From positions 885,099,903 through 885,163,902 of the forward strand of contig CM060918.1 in assembly GCA_030737875.1 (NCBI GenBank): a stretch of DNA of 64,000 nucleotides. Direction: 5' to 3'. A model generated the notes under the pieces. That model was not told the DNA's origin and did no database searches. It worked only from the letters and a program-made list of their open reading frames with translations. Of the stretch, positions 12,529-22,800 are shown in pieces; position 1 is the first letter of the stretch, and every line of letters begins with the position of its first letter. A program made the translations under genes and the position numbers. This DNA comes from Allium sativum (lineage: Eukaryota; Streptophyta; Magnoliopsida; Asparagales; Amaryllidaceae).

Positions 12529-12933
12529 TGTAACAACCCGGAAAATCTGGGCCAGTTTAAAATTTTTATTTTGGCAATTTTAGCGAATTTTGATTATTTA
12601 AAATGAATTATTTTAAATAATATCGACGAGAAATTTATTTTGAATAGAATTCGAACGTATATATTATACGCGTCGTCGTTAGAATATAAATATTTATATA
12701 TAATTATAAATAGAATTAAAAATGGCGCGGTAGTTCGATAATTCGATTTCAAACTTCAATTGAATGTACCGGGTGCAAAACAATCCGGATTTTTGTGAAA
12801 CCAAAAATAATGGAATCTAATAGTGAATATCTTTCCAACGAATCCGAAAAATCAAGATTTCATATCGGGAATCATAAGATATGTCCAGTTGAAAATTCTG
12901 AATAGTCGCTATGGAATTCAGGCCCTTAAAAAT

Positions 12934-13153
12934 GGACATTTTGCAAACGACCTCGGATTTCGACGAAACCAGTTTTGTTGGATCCGCAGTGCCAAGTTAT
13001 TGCTAGATTCCAAATTTCATAATTTTTCGAATTAATATGTGAGCGTGGCAAAGGAAAACGCGTTTGACCAGTTTCTGTTGAATTTAATCGACTGGAAATT
13101 GGCCATTTTGCAAACGGTCTCAGAATTCGATGAAACTAGTTTTGTTAGGACCG
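12934..13153 (+). repeat. U3 direct repeat, 53-bp unit, period 167 bp
   Basis: The unit at 12934-12986 (GG-ACATTTTGCAAACG...) recurs at 13101-13153 with about ten substitutions; the shared core is GAAAC-AGTTTTGTT-GG. It lies about 0.4-0.6 kb into the LTR, upstream of the TATA-like site, as a duplicated enhancer would. The same arrangement is at 20262-20481 and, with more decay, in the outer and solo LTRs. Confidence 0.65.
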
Positions 13154-13429
13154 TATCGTCAATACGAAGCTAGAAAATATTTTTCTGGAATTTTTCTAGT
13201 TAGTATGTGACCCCGGTAATTTGAAGTGTGCGTTTAAAATTCAATATAAAGATTTAAATGAAAATTCAAAAGGAAACTGATTGTAACAATCGAATCAGCT
13301 TGCGATACATATCCCATTGTGTTCGGAATGGGGGTAAAACGCTATGGACGACAGGCGGTGGGCCTCGTTTCGAGTTCGTATTTCAAGGTCAACCTTTTTC
13401 CGAATTAAATAATTAAAATAAAATAAAAT

Positions 13430-13760
13430 AAAAAATATATATCTCCCCTTATAACTACCCAGGCCCCCCCCCCCCCCCGTTATTTTCAGAAATCAAAATT
13501 GAAAAAAAGAAAAAAAAAACCCTAACTAACGGAGCGCCGCTCCTGAAGATCACCGCGCCCGGCGATTGCTCCCTCTCCCCTCGATCCTCCGCCACCACGT
13601 CAGAAACCCCCCCCCCCCCCAATCGCGAGAACCTCGCGAGCCCCCTAGCCCTAGCCGACAGCGAGACCCGAAGTCAACGCCGCCGTGAGCCACCGCCCTG
13701 CGCACCCCCTTCGTCGACTGCGCCTCCATCTCCCCTCCTTCTTCTTGAAACCAGTGAGTA
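13430..13760 (+). promoter_or_regulatory. Putative LTR promoter, GC-rich leader and 5' splice site
   Basis: TATA-like AAAAATATATAT (13430-13441) is followed by a C-run, an A-rich CCCTAA stretch and a GC-rich leader to 13753. GTGAGTA then starts at 13754 (context ACCA|GTGAGTA). The base composition jumps from AT-rich to GC-rich and back exactly over the leader, as in a plant gene's first exon and intron. The 3' LTR repeats this at 20760-21091. Open frames in the leader are proline/serine/arginine-rich and not conserved between copies. The transcription start is inferred, not shown. Confidence 0.5.
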
Positions 13761-14059
13761 TATTTATATTTATATTTTTATATAATTTAATTTTATTTTC
13801 TGATTTATTTAAAATGAAGGAACACGTATATTTTTGAGCAGTAAACTAATTACTGATTTTTAAAGAATTTTAAAAACTGTTTTTTTTTAAAAAGAATTTT
13901 AAAAACTGAATTTTTAAAAGAAATGTAAACTGTTTTTTTTTTAAAAAAGAATTTTAAAAACTGAATTTTTAAAAGAAATGTAAACTGAATTTTTTAAAAG
14001 AATTTTAAAAACTGGTTTTATTTTTAGATTTTAAATAAGAAAAGATTTAAACTTTAGAA

Positions 14060-14288
14060 TATAAAAATTCGATTTTTATACATGGAACTTTGAAATAAAA
14101 ATTCGATTTTTATATATTGAACTTTGAACTAAAAATTCGATTTTTATATATTGAACTTTGAACTAAAAATTCGATTTTTATATATGGAACTTTGAAATAA
14201 AAATTCGATTTTTATATATTGAACTTTGAAATAAAAGTTCGATTTTTATATATTGAATAACATAGTAAAAATTCGATTTTTACGTATG
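14060..14288 (+). repeat. 34-bp tandem array of short hairpins (about 7 copies)
   Basis: Each monomer holds TAAAAAT-TCG-ATTTTTA, a perfect 7-bp stem with a 3-nt loop, followed by a linker such as ATATTGAACTTTGAA. The matching array in the 3' LTR is 21391-21617. Confidence 0.85.
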
Positions 14289-15335
14289 TAGTGAAAGCAG
14301 CAACGAAGGTGACAAAAAGGCGAAACGACGAAGACTTCTGCAAATGAAGAGCCGTGGAGCTAGGATAGCTATATGTGAGAACTTCTCACCTTTCAATTTC
14401 TTTTTCTATTTATATATATATACTAGGATGCAGACGGTGCTTATTAGAAGCACCCGACACCCGTCCACATACCATGGACTTGTTTGTTTGGTTGTGTAGT
14501 TGGTTAGATTATTTGATTTGGGTTTGATTGATTGGTTGAATTGGAAATTGATTAAAATTGATATGTGAATGGCGTGGGCCTTCACTAGACCGGGGATAAG
14601 GCTAGGCCTCGTCCCGTTTCTAGTATCGTGCCATTATGCCGCCGAAATTTTCTAAAATATGTTAGAAAAATAAAAATATCATTTTATTGAATAAATGAAT
14701 TGAATAGAAATTCATAGGTTGAAATAAAATGTTTTATCGTTAAAAATATAATTTTTAACGTGAATATGAAAATAGTGAAGTGAATAAATAAATATTCATT
14801 TACAAACCAGATGGTTTGTTTATGTACACTTATTTGAATGACATTGATTGGGACGATAAATTTTACACATCGCCCAACTGCACAAATAAAATCTGTGTTT
14901 GTTTGTTTGAAACCCCACACGGGTGTTGGGATGAAATATGAATTTCACTCATCCTGATTGATTAAATATGTCGATCGATTGATTGACAGGCTGTTATAAG
15001 CGTTGAATATGTATATTTGATGCTTATACAGTGTAGTGCACTTTGGTTGATGGTTGATTATTTTCGATGTTATTATATACATGTGTTGTATGAAAATCCA
15101 TATAATTAATTTTATATGGTAATTGATTGGGCCTCATTCCAATCGTGAAAATAAAGAATATTTTGATAATAACAAATATTTTGATAATAGGAAATATTTG
15201 AAATAGAATATTTGAAAATAGAAATTTATGAAGCCGTGTTGATTAGATTGACGCCATTTTGACGTAAACGATATTTATATCGATTTTATTCATTTTAAAA
15301 TGAATATTGAAAAGTAATCCCGAAATCGAATATTT

Positions 15336-15552
15336 CGAAATGAATTGAGTTGAAAACGATTTCGAAATGAATTGAATTGAAAACGATTTCGAAATGAATA
15401 GAATTGAAAACGATTTCGAAATGAATTGAATTGAAAACGATTTCGAAATGAATTGAATTGAAAACGATTTCGAAATGAATTGAATTGAAAACGATTTCGA
15501 AATGAATTGAATTGAAAACGATTTCGAAATGAATTGAATTGAAAACGATTTC
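15336..15552 (-). repeat. 27-bp minisatellite, 8 copies (5' LTR)
   Basis: Unit AAATGAATTGAATTG plus AAAACGATTTCG. As 27 is a multiple of 3, the antisense frame stays open and reads as a nine-residue repeat; I regard this as a by-product, not a protein. The 3' LTR of the same element has 12 copies. Confidence 0.95.
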
Positions 15553-16451
15553 AAATTGAATCGAAATTGAATTGAAATGAATTCAAATTGAATTGAAATT
15601 TGAATTGAATAGAAATGAATTTTAAAACGAATTTGCAAAGAAGAATTCAATTTAGATTTGAATTGAAAAGAAAGTTGAAATAGCTTTTGAAACGATTTTA
15701 AAACTATTTATATAATTCGTTTTAAATAGAAATCGACGAAATATATATTATATATATTATATATATATATAATATAATGGCCTGAATAGAACGCGCCGCG
15801 CCGCGGCAGTTCGTGAATTTCGACCATTTATTTCAAACGGGCATTACGGGAGATCCGACCGTCGGATTCTCCTAAAATCGGAACCGTTGGGTTCGTATCG
15901 AAAAGAGCTTTCTAATGAATGTTAGAAATTTGAAATCTAACGGTTGGATTTGGAGATACGTCCAAATCAAATTCGAAAAAGGTCGCTGTAAGTGCAGTTC
16001 GATGACCGTTGATGGAAATCGACTGTACAGGCCTTGATAAAATTATTAAAAATAGTAATAATTTATGTAAAATCATAAGAAATGATTTAGAAAGAATTGG
16101 GATGAAAAACTCCATATTTGAAAAGATAAAAATAGATTTTTATCGAAATGAACTAGTTTTGAACTAGAATTATAATTCTATTTATTTTTAAATAAATAAA
16201 TTGAATTTAAAAAGGGTTTTAAAAATAACCAGAATATCCAATGATTGCATTGGAGTGGATTTGAATCGAAATTGTCTTCGGAATATTTCGATGTTGGAAT
16301 TCGTGATTATACAGGTGTTGTTATGGAAATTTGAAAGATATATATTTATATCGTTATTTCCAATACGACATTTGTTAGTCGTAGGATTTGATATTGAATA
16401 TAAGCCGATATATTTTCTATTCAGAGCCTTGTATTGAATATCGAATGTGAT

Positions 16452-17014
16452 TTGGGTTTGTCGTGAATGGTGTCTTCACTAACACTGTTCTTGAACCCAA
16501 TTGAAAAATGATTAAATCTTTTTATTTAGATTTAATGAAAGGTACCAATTAAATAATATTTAATTGGAATTGAATTGATATTGATTTTTGGGTTTATCGT
16601 GGACAGTGTTTTAAATAACACTTGTTCTTTAACCCGATAATTAATGGAATGATATTTTGGGTTTACCGTGAACCGTGTTTTAAATGACACTGATTCTTTA
16701 ACCCAGTTAACGATTAAAACTAAGTGGAGTTTTAATGAATCTTTAATTAGATTGAAAAGATCGAAAATGGAGTATCACCAGTTTTGCTCCAGGCGATAGT
16801 TAAATCTTTAATTAGATTTGAACGTGAAATGATAATTGAATTTACCGATAACACTGTGGTGTTAGATATGAAGTATTACTAGTTTTACTTCATGGGATGA
16901 ATAGGTTGGGATTGGGAAATTAAAACAAATGATTACTTCGGTAAGGTTCGCTAATCCCGACTAGTTTGAATTGATATTCAAAAATGGATTAAAGAATAAA
17001 TTCAAGGAATTTAT
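16452..17014 (+). other. Hairpin field: at least 12 stem-loops in 0.56 kb (F1)
   Basis: Consecutive stems: TTGGGTT/AACCCAA (16452-16500); ATTAAATC/GATTTAAT (16511-16536); CCAATTAAAT-aat-ATTTAATTGG (16545-16567); GGGTT/AACCC (16590-16635); TGGGTT/AACCCA (16658-16705); ATTAAAACT/AGTTTTAAT (16713-16736); TGGAG/CTCCA (16768-16791); GTTAAATCT/AGATTTGAAC (about 16799-16823, one bulge); TAACAC/GTGTTA (16849-16864); ATGAAGT/ACTTCAT (16868-16893); TTTGAAT/ATTCAAA (16965-16982); ATAAATTC/GAATTTAT (16996-17014). Nearly all recur in the other F1 LTRs, for example 23890-24452, 35495-36060 and, inverted, 1980-2560. That they form RNA structure is inferred. Confidence 0.7.
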
Positions 17015-18196
17015 CTTTGATAAAATTAATGGGAATCTTTCCCTATGAATGTGAAATTTAGAAACTAACTGTCGGTTAGCCAAGCAGAATGGTTTTCTGG
17101 ATATTGATCTGATGTTGGTTTCGGCCTTCGGGGTTAATATTTGGGAAATTATTCTCTTGATTAATTTACGGTTAGTGACTAATGAATTGGAATGAGGCGT
17201 ATGTTGTGTTTGTGTAACACTTTTATAATATATACGCGAGTCATTCGGAAAGACCGGGTTTATCCCATTCTGAATAACTGATACGACGATAAGTCGAAGA
17301 TGAAGACGATGGTCGAAGACCGGACGTCTTCACGTCGTTTGGGTGATAATTGATGATCTTGATTGGGCTGTACACCCAAGAAGATGGAAACAGTTAGTGA
17401 TCGTCCAGACGTACTTGGAGATCGATGGATATGCGGGGTACTAGGTGCCTCCGGTTTCGTTCAGACCCAGAACGGACTTGTAAATGGACTGTGTGTCTGA
17501 CATCGGATTTCATTCTGTGTGACTGATATCGGTTGCATAGGATGGTTTGCCTGTGTGGCATGCTAAGATGCAAATGATCAAGGCTTCTGTTGAAAAGCAA
17601 AGTCTTGTGGTGATGATCAAAGCACGGCCTTTGTGGCGTAGCTTTGTGTAACGTTTACCTCGCGTGTTTCACACCAGGTATGAACCAAAAACGGGAGACG
17701 GACCTCAGGGAGGGCATGCGTTTCCTTCTGGATAAAAAGTGGCGTCAGTGGTTTTACACGCCCTGACGAGTTTGACTTATGTGGTTGTTGCTGTTGCGAG
17801 GCGCCTCGGATTGATCGGTCGTTCTCGAACCGATGGAGCCATTCGTTGGCTCGTTTACGCCCCAAAGGGCGGGGGAACGCATGTTCAGGGTTTAAGTTTA
17901 ATCCACATCGGTGGACCGGCCCTATCGCTCCAAGGTCACTCGAGCTCTGAACTGAGACATGGGCTAGATTGTCTCGAATCGGTTGAGGACTATCTTTTGC
18001 CTCGGTTCATAGATGGAAATCCAATTTCCAAATACGTGACATTTGCGGTTTTATTTGTAATCCTATATATGGCGACATAGTGGGATGGGGCGCTCATGCC
18101 GCCTATGATTGATACTTATGATTTGAAGTTGCTTTATACACTATGCACTTATAATAGTATCAAATGATTTGTTTTAAACGTATCAAGCATTCTTTG

Positions 18197-18266
18197 GCTG
18201 TTATAAGGGAAAACCCTATCCTCGGCTGCGTTGCATTGTGTGATGGGACCTGGGTCTTATAACAGC
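18197..18266 (+). other. S1 long-range stem with compensatory change (F1)
   Basis: GCTGTTATAAG (18197-18207) pairs with CTTATAACAGC (18256-18266). In the outer 5' LTR and the inverted copy both arms change together to GCTATTATAAG/CTTATAATAGC (10190-10261), a G-C to A-U swap. F2 has a diverged ATAGTAAG/CTTACTAT stem at the same place relative to H1/H2 (55600-55648). Confidence 0.65.
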
Positions 18267-18410
18267 TTCATTTTTCTTTATTTAGCATTGCGCTGTTTGT
18301 TTTATGCACTGGTATTCTTGGGAGGAAACCCATTCCGTGTTATACGGCGTGGTCCCTTGATTTACCTAATGATTTAAAATAAAGATTAATAACTGTTTTA
18401 GTTCTCACAC

Positions 18411-18459
18411 CAGTCACATGACTGACCTGGAGTTTATTGTTTTAACCTAAACTCTGGGT
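18411..18459 (+). promoter_or_regulatory. LTR 3' double-hairpin module H1/H2 (F1)
   Basis: H1: CAGTC-acat-GACTG (18411-18424). H2 follows directly: ACCTGGAGTTTA, 11-nt loop, TAAACTCTGGGT (18425-18459). TTTCCGCTG follows about 135 nt downstream, then the LTR end about 220 nt further on. The same order is found in F2, F3 and, with a weaker H2, F4. Confidence 0.7.
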
Positions 18460-18820
18460 GCCCTTATTTTGACACGGGCAGCTAGTAGTTTCGGTTTTGC
18501 AGATTTTATTCACAGGATCCTGGTTCACAGCTGGAACGATATCCGGAAAGCTTTGTATCCGTATATCTCATTCTAAGTTGTGTATTGTATTATTTTCCGC
18601 TGCGATGTATTTAAATGTAATTTAAATCTCTGATATTTCTGTGTAATATTCATTTATACTCTGTATATTCTTGTAATCTGATGCATTGTTGTAATATACA
18701 GTGAAATGTTCTTTTATATGCGTTCTGTTGTGGCTTGTTCTCAAACGATAGGGCGTTTCGAACGGCCTGGATCAGTTTAGCGACTGGTTCGGACTGAGCG
18801 AAATTCCTTGCCGTCACAGT

Positions 18821-18832
18821 TGGTATCAGAGC
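18821..18832 (+). other. Primer-binding site, perfect initiator-Met match
   Basis: TGGTATCAGAGC, two bases after the LTR end CCGTCACA. Identical to the canonical plant Ty3/gypsy PBS and to those of F2 and F3. Confidence 0.95.
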
Positions 18833-19122
18833 TTTGGTTTACAAAGCTCAGAGAACAAGGCACATTAGAACCATACGAAAGAATTCATCAGATATTGGAT
18901 TAGTAATATCCAATTAGAATGACTCGTTAGAGATAGGATCAGTAGTATCCTAGAACGAGTGTGAAGAGTATATTTTTCAAGTGAAAACAAACTTTTGTTT
19001 TAAAGATTTAAATCAATTATTCGTATTTGATTATCTATTTAGATTGATGTGGACAATCCAGTATATATAGATTTTGCGTATACGTCTGATCCGCGTGTAT
19101 TCGAAATTTTAATATACTGGAT
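18829..19122 (+). other. Candidate packaging/dimerisation leader: four stem-loops
   Basis: SL1 GAGCTTTG-gttta-CAAAGCTC (18829-18849) overlaps the PBS 3' end. SL2 ATTGGAT-7 nt-ATCCAAT (18894-18914). SL3 ACTCGTT/TAGGAT with ATCCTA/AACGAGT (18922-18960), two stacked stems with an asymmetric internal loop. SL4 ATCCAGTATAT (19056-19066) with ATATACTGGAT (19112-19122), 11 bp closing a 45-nt loop. Two other F1 copies (1-155 inverted; 10811-11120) keep SL1 and SL3, and the plus-strand one keeps SL4. A packaging role is inferred from position only. Confidence 0.55.
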
Positions 19123-19843
19123 AGATATAGAGTCACACTCTAGTCGCCCGGACATGATTCTGATGATGGCGCGCCATCACCAGTATTTATTTTCGTGTTT
19201 CGAAGGTGTGATTTCTATATGTTTCCATTAGACTGGTGTGAGAACCAAAACTAATATAGTTAGAACACATTGTTGTGATTTGGCATCAAAAACATGATTT
19301 TTGTATATGTATCAAAATTATGAAATTCGAAACTCTAATTCACTAATTGATTGATGATTGTGTTGTTTGTTTAATTGTTTGATAATTTTGAACCAATTAG
19401 CCTAATTGAATCACATATTGAATTATATTGAAAATTGGTTGCATTTGTTTGCATATACATATACTTACATTGAACAGGTCATAGCAAGGAGGCTAGAGCA
19501 GAGAATAAAATTTGTTTGCCCGACAAATAGGTACATGTTTACTACATAATTTCCTGTTTTGTTTGGGTGATGATGATTTTGTGAGCCTATTGGCTAGCCG
19601 CTTGGCTTTTTCTTTTTCTTTTTGAGATCTGAAGGACCGGGGAAGCTATTTGAAATTCCCCGATGCTCCCGGTGCAGGGGAGGTTATGGCGAAATTTTTC
19701 AAAAATTTAGGGTGTTAGCCAAATTTTTGAAGTTTTGAAAATTCTCAGAAACTAAAGAGTTGGAGAATGGAAGCCAGATCGAGCGTAGAGTTGAATTATC
19801 AAACCACTTTCGACTTTGTTCCTTTTCGGGGACGAAAAGTTTT

Positions 19844-19855
19844 AAGTGGGGGAGA
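19844..19855 (+). other. Polypurine tract, inner F1 element
   Basis: AAGTGGGGGAGA, one base before the 3' LTR start TGTAACAACC; preceded by GGGGACGAAAAG. Confidence 0.9.
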
Positions 19856-19856
19856 T

Positions 19857-22800
19857 TGTAACAACCCGGAAAATCTGGGCCAGTTTAAAATTTTTATTTT
19901 GGCAATTTTAGCGAATTTTGATTATTTAAAATGAATTATTTTAAATAATATCGACGAGAAATTTATTTTGAATAGAATTCGAACGTATATATTATACGCG
20001 TCGTCGTTAGAATATAAATATTTATATATAATTATTAATAGAATTAAAAATGGCGCGGTAGTTCGATAATTCGATTTCAAACTTCAATTGAATGTACCGG
20101 GTGCAAAACAATCCGGATTTTTGTGAAACCAAAAATAATGGAATCTAATAGTGAATATCTTTCCAACGAATCCGAAAAATCAAGATTTCATATCGGGAAT
20201 CATAAGATATGTCCAGTTGAAAATTCTGAATAGTCGCTATGGAATTCAGGCCCTTAAAAATGGACATTTTGCAAACGACCTCGGATTTCGACGAAACCAG
20301 TTTTGTTGGATCCGCAGTGCCAAGTTATTGCTAGATTCCAAATTTCATAATTTTTCGAATCAATATGTGAGCGTGGCAAAGGAAAACGCGTTTGACCAGT
20401 TTCTGTTGAATTTAATCGACTGGAAATTGGCCATTTTGCAAACGGTCTCAGAATTCGATGAAACTAGTTTTGTTAGGACCGTATCGTCAATACGAAGCTA
20501 GAAAATATTTTTCTGGAATTTTTCTAGTTAGTATGTGACCCCGGTAATTTGAAGTGTGCGTTTAAAATTCAATATAAAGATTTAAATGAAAATTCAAAAG
20601 GAAACTGATTGTAACAATCGAATCAGCTTGCGATACATATCCCATTGTGTTCGGAATGGGGGTAAAACGCTATGGACGACAGGCGGTGGGCCTCGTTTCG
20701 AGTTCGTATTTCAAGGTCAACCTTTTTCCGAATTAAATAATTAAAATAAAATAAAATAAAAAATATATATCTCCCCTTATAACTACCCAGGCCCCCCCCC
20801 CCCCCCGTTATTTTCAGAAATCAAAATTGAAAAAAAGAAAAAAAAAACCCTAACTAACGGAGCGCCGCTCCTGAAGATCACCGCGCCCGGCGATTGCTCC
20901 CTCTCCCCTCGATCCTCCGCCACCACGTCAGAAACCCCCCCCCCCCCCCCCCAATCGCGAGAACCTCGCGAGCCCCCTAGCCCTAGCCGACAGCGAGACC
21001 CGAAGTCAACGCCGCCGTGAGCCACCGCCCTGCGCACCCCCTTCGTCGACTGCGCCTCCATCTCCCCTCCTTCTTCTTGAAACCAGTGAGTATATTTATA
21101 TTTATATTTTTATATAATTTAATTTTATTTTCTGATTTATTTAAAATGAAGGAACACGTATATTTTTGAGCAGTAAACTAATTACTGATTTTTAAAGAAT
21201 TTTAAAAACTGTTTTTTTTTAAAAAGAATTTTAAAAACTGAATTTTTAAAAGAAATGTAAACTGTTTTTTTTTTTAAAAAGAATTTTAAAAACTGAATTT
21301 TTAAAAGAAATGTAAACTGAATTTTTTAAAAGAATTTTAAAAACTGGTTTTATTTTTAGATTTTAAATAAGAAAAGATTTAAACTTTAGAATATAAAAAT
21401 TCGATTTTTATATATGGAACTTTGAAATAAAAATTCGATTTTTATATATTGAACTTTGAACTAAAAATTCGATTTTTATATATTGAACTTTGAACTAAAA
21501 ATTCGATTTTTATATATGGAACTTTGAAATAAAAATTCGATTTTTATATATTGAACTTTGAAATAAAAGTTCGATTTTTATATATTGAATAACATAGTAA
21601 AAATTCGATTTTTACGTATGTAGTGAAAGCAGCAACGAAGGTGACAAAAAGGCGAAACGACGAAGACTTCTGCAAATGAAGAGCCGTGGAGCTAGGATAG
21701 CTATATGTGAGAACTTCTCACCTTTCAATTTCTTTTTCTATTTATATATATATACTAGGATGCAGACGGTGCTTATTAGAAGCACCCGACACCCGTCCAC
21801 ATACCATGGACTTGTTTGTTTGGTTGTGTAGTTGGTTAGATTATTTGATTTGGGTTTGATTGATTGGTTGAATTGGAAATTGATTAAAATTGATATGTGA
21901 ATGGCGTGGGCCTTCACTAGACCGGGGATAAGGCTAGGCCTCGTCCCGTTTCTAGTATCGTGCCGTTATGCCGCCGAAATTTTCTAAAATATGTTAGAAA
22001 AATAAAAATATCATTTTATTGAATAAATGAATTGAATAGAAATTCATAGGTTGAAATAAAATGTTTTATCGTTAAAAATATAATTTTTAACGTGAATATG
22101 AAAATAGTGAAGTGAATAAATAAATATTCATTTACAAACCAGATGGTTTGTTTATGTACACTTATTTGAATGACATTGATTGGGACGATAAATTTTACAC
22201 ATCGCCCAACTGCACAAATAAAATCTGTGTTTGTTTGTTTGAAACCCCACACGGGTGTTGGGATGAAATATGAATTTCACTCATCCTGATTGATTAAATA
22301 TGTCGATCGATTGATTGACAGGCTGTTATAAGCGTTGAATATCTATATTTGATGCTTATACAGTGTAGTGCACTTTGGTTGATGGTTGATTATTTTCGAT
22401 GTTATTATATACATGTGTTGTATGAAAATCCATATAATTAATTTTATATGGTAATTGATTGGGCCTCATTCCAATCGTGGAAATAAAGAATATTTTGATA
22501 ATAACAAATATTTTGATAATAGGAAATATTTGAAATAGAATATTTGAAAATAGAAATTTATGAAGCCGTGTTGATTAGATTGACGCCATTTTGACGTAAA
22601 CGATATTTATATCGATTTTATTCATTTTAAAATGAATATTGAAAAGTAATCCCGAAATCGAATATTTCGAAATGAATTGAGTTGAAAACGATTTCGAAAT
22701 GAATTGAATTGAAAACGATTTCGAAATGAATTGAATTGAAAACGATTTCGAAATGAATTGAATTGAAAACGATTTCGAAATGAATTGAATTGAAAACGAT

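Larger units (their letters stand above)
12529..18818 (+). mobile_element. Inner F1 element: 5' LTR (6290 bp)
   Basis: Begins TGTAACAACCCGG and ends CCGTCACA. Layout in order: U3 duplication (about 12.93-13.15 kb), TATA plus GC-rich leader plus GTGAGTA, AT hairpin array, a hairpin with GTGAGAA-c-TTCTCAC arms near 14376, 27-bp repeats, a conserved block with GGAGATCCGAC/GTCGGATTCTCC (15849-15872), the hairpin field, the S1 stem, and the H1/H2 double hairpin. The stretch at about 17040-17180 is seen only in this element's two LTRs. Confidence 0.92.
18819..19856 (+). mobile_element. Inner F1 element: non-coding internal region (1038 bp)
   Basis: Holds a PBS, a run of stem-loops, AT-rich sequence and a PPT. 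No zinc knuckle, DTG/DSG protease, xDD reverse transcriptase or DDE integrase motif occurs in six frames, and no frame exceeds 60 codons. By content this is a minimal reverse-transcription and packaging template. A 16-bp perfect palindrome, TGATGGCG|CGCCATCA, near 19164-19179 is specific to this copy. Confidence 0.9.

Noticed and set aside
13463..13478. Long C or G homopolymers (also 13609-13620, 20791-20806, 20935-20952, 32307-32320, 32578-32589, 56882-56892) as G-quadruplex or special signals
   Set aside because: Lengths differ between otherwise identical LTRs and such runs are prone to sequencing error; I would not interpret them without raw reads.
15243..15650. Antisense open frame of nine-residue repeats (also 22575-23090 and 34301-34616)
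   Set aside because: The frame is open only because the repeat unit is 27 or 54 bp; residues are simple F/S/I/Q/K, copy number changes between LTRs, and the decayed copies show no coding constraint.
17739..18080. 113-codon sense frame in the inner LTR (also 25177-25518)
   Set aside because: The same region in the outer, solo and inverted LTRs is broken by indels and stops, so there is no selection for this reading.
18821..18832. tRNA-like sequence at the LTR/internal boundary
   Set aside because: Only the 12 bases complementary to a tRNA 3' end are present; this is a primer-binding site, not a tRNA gene.
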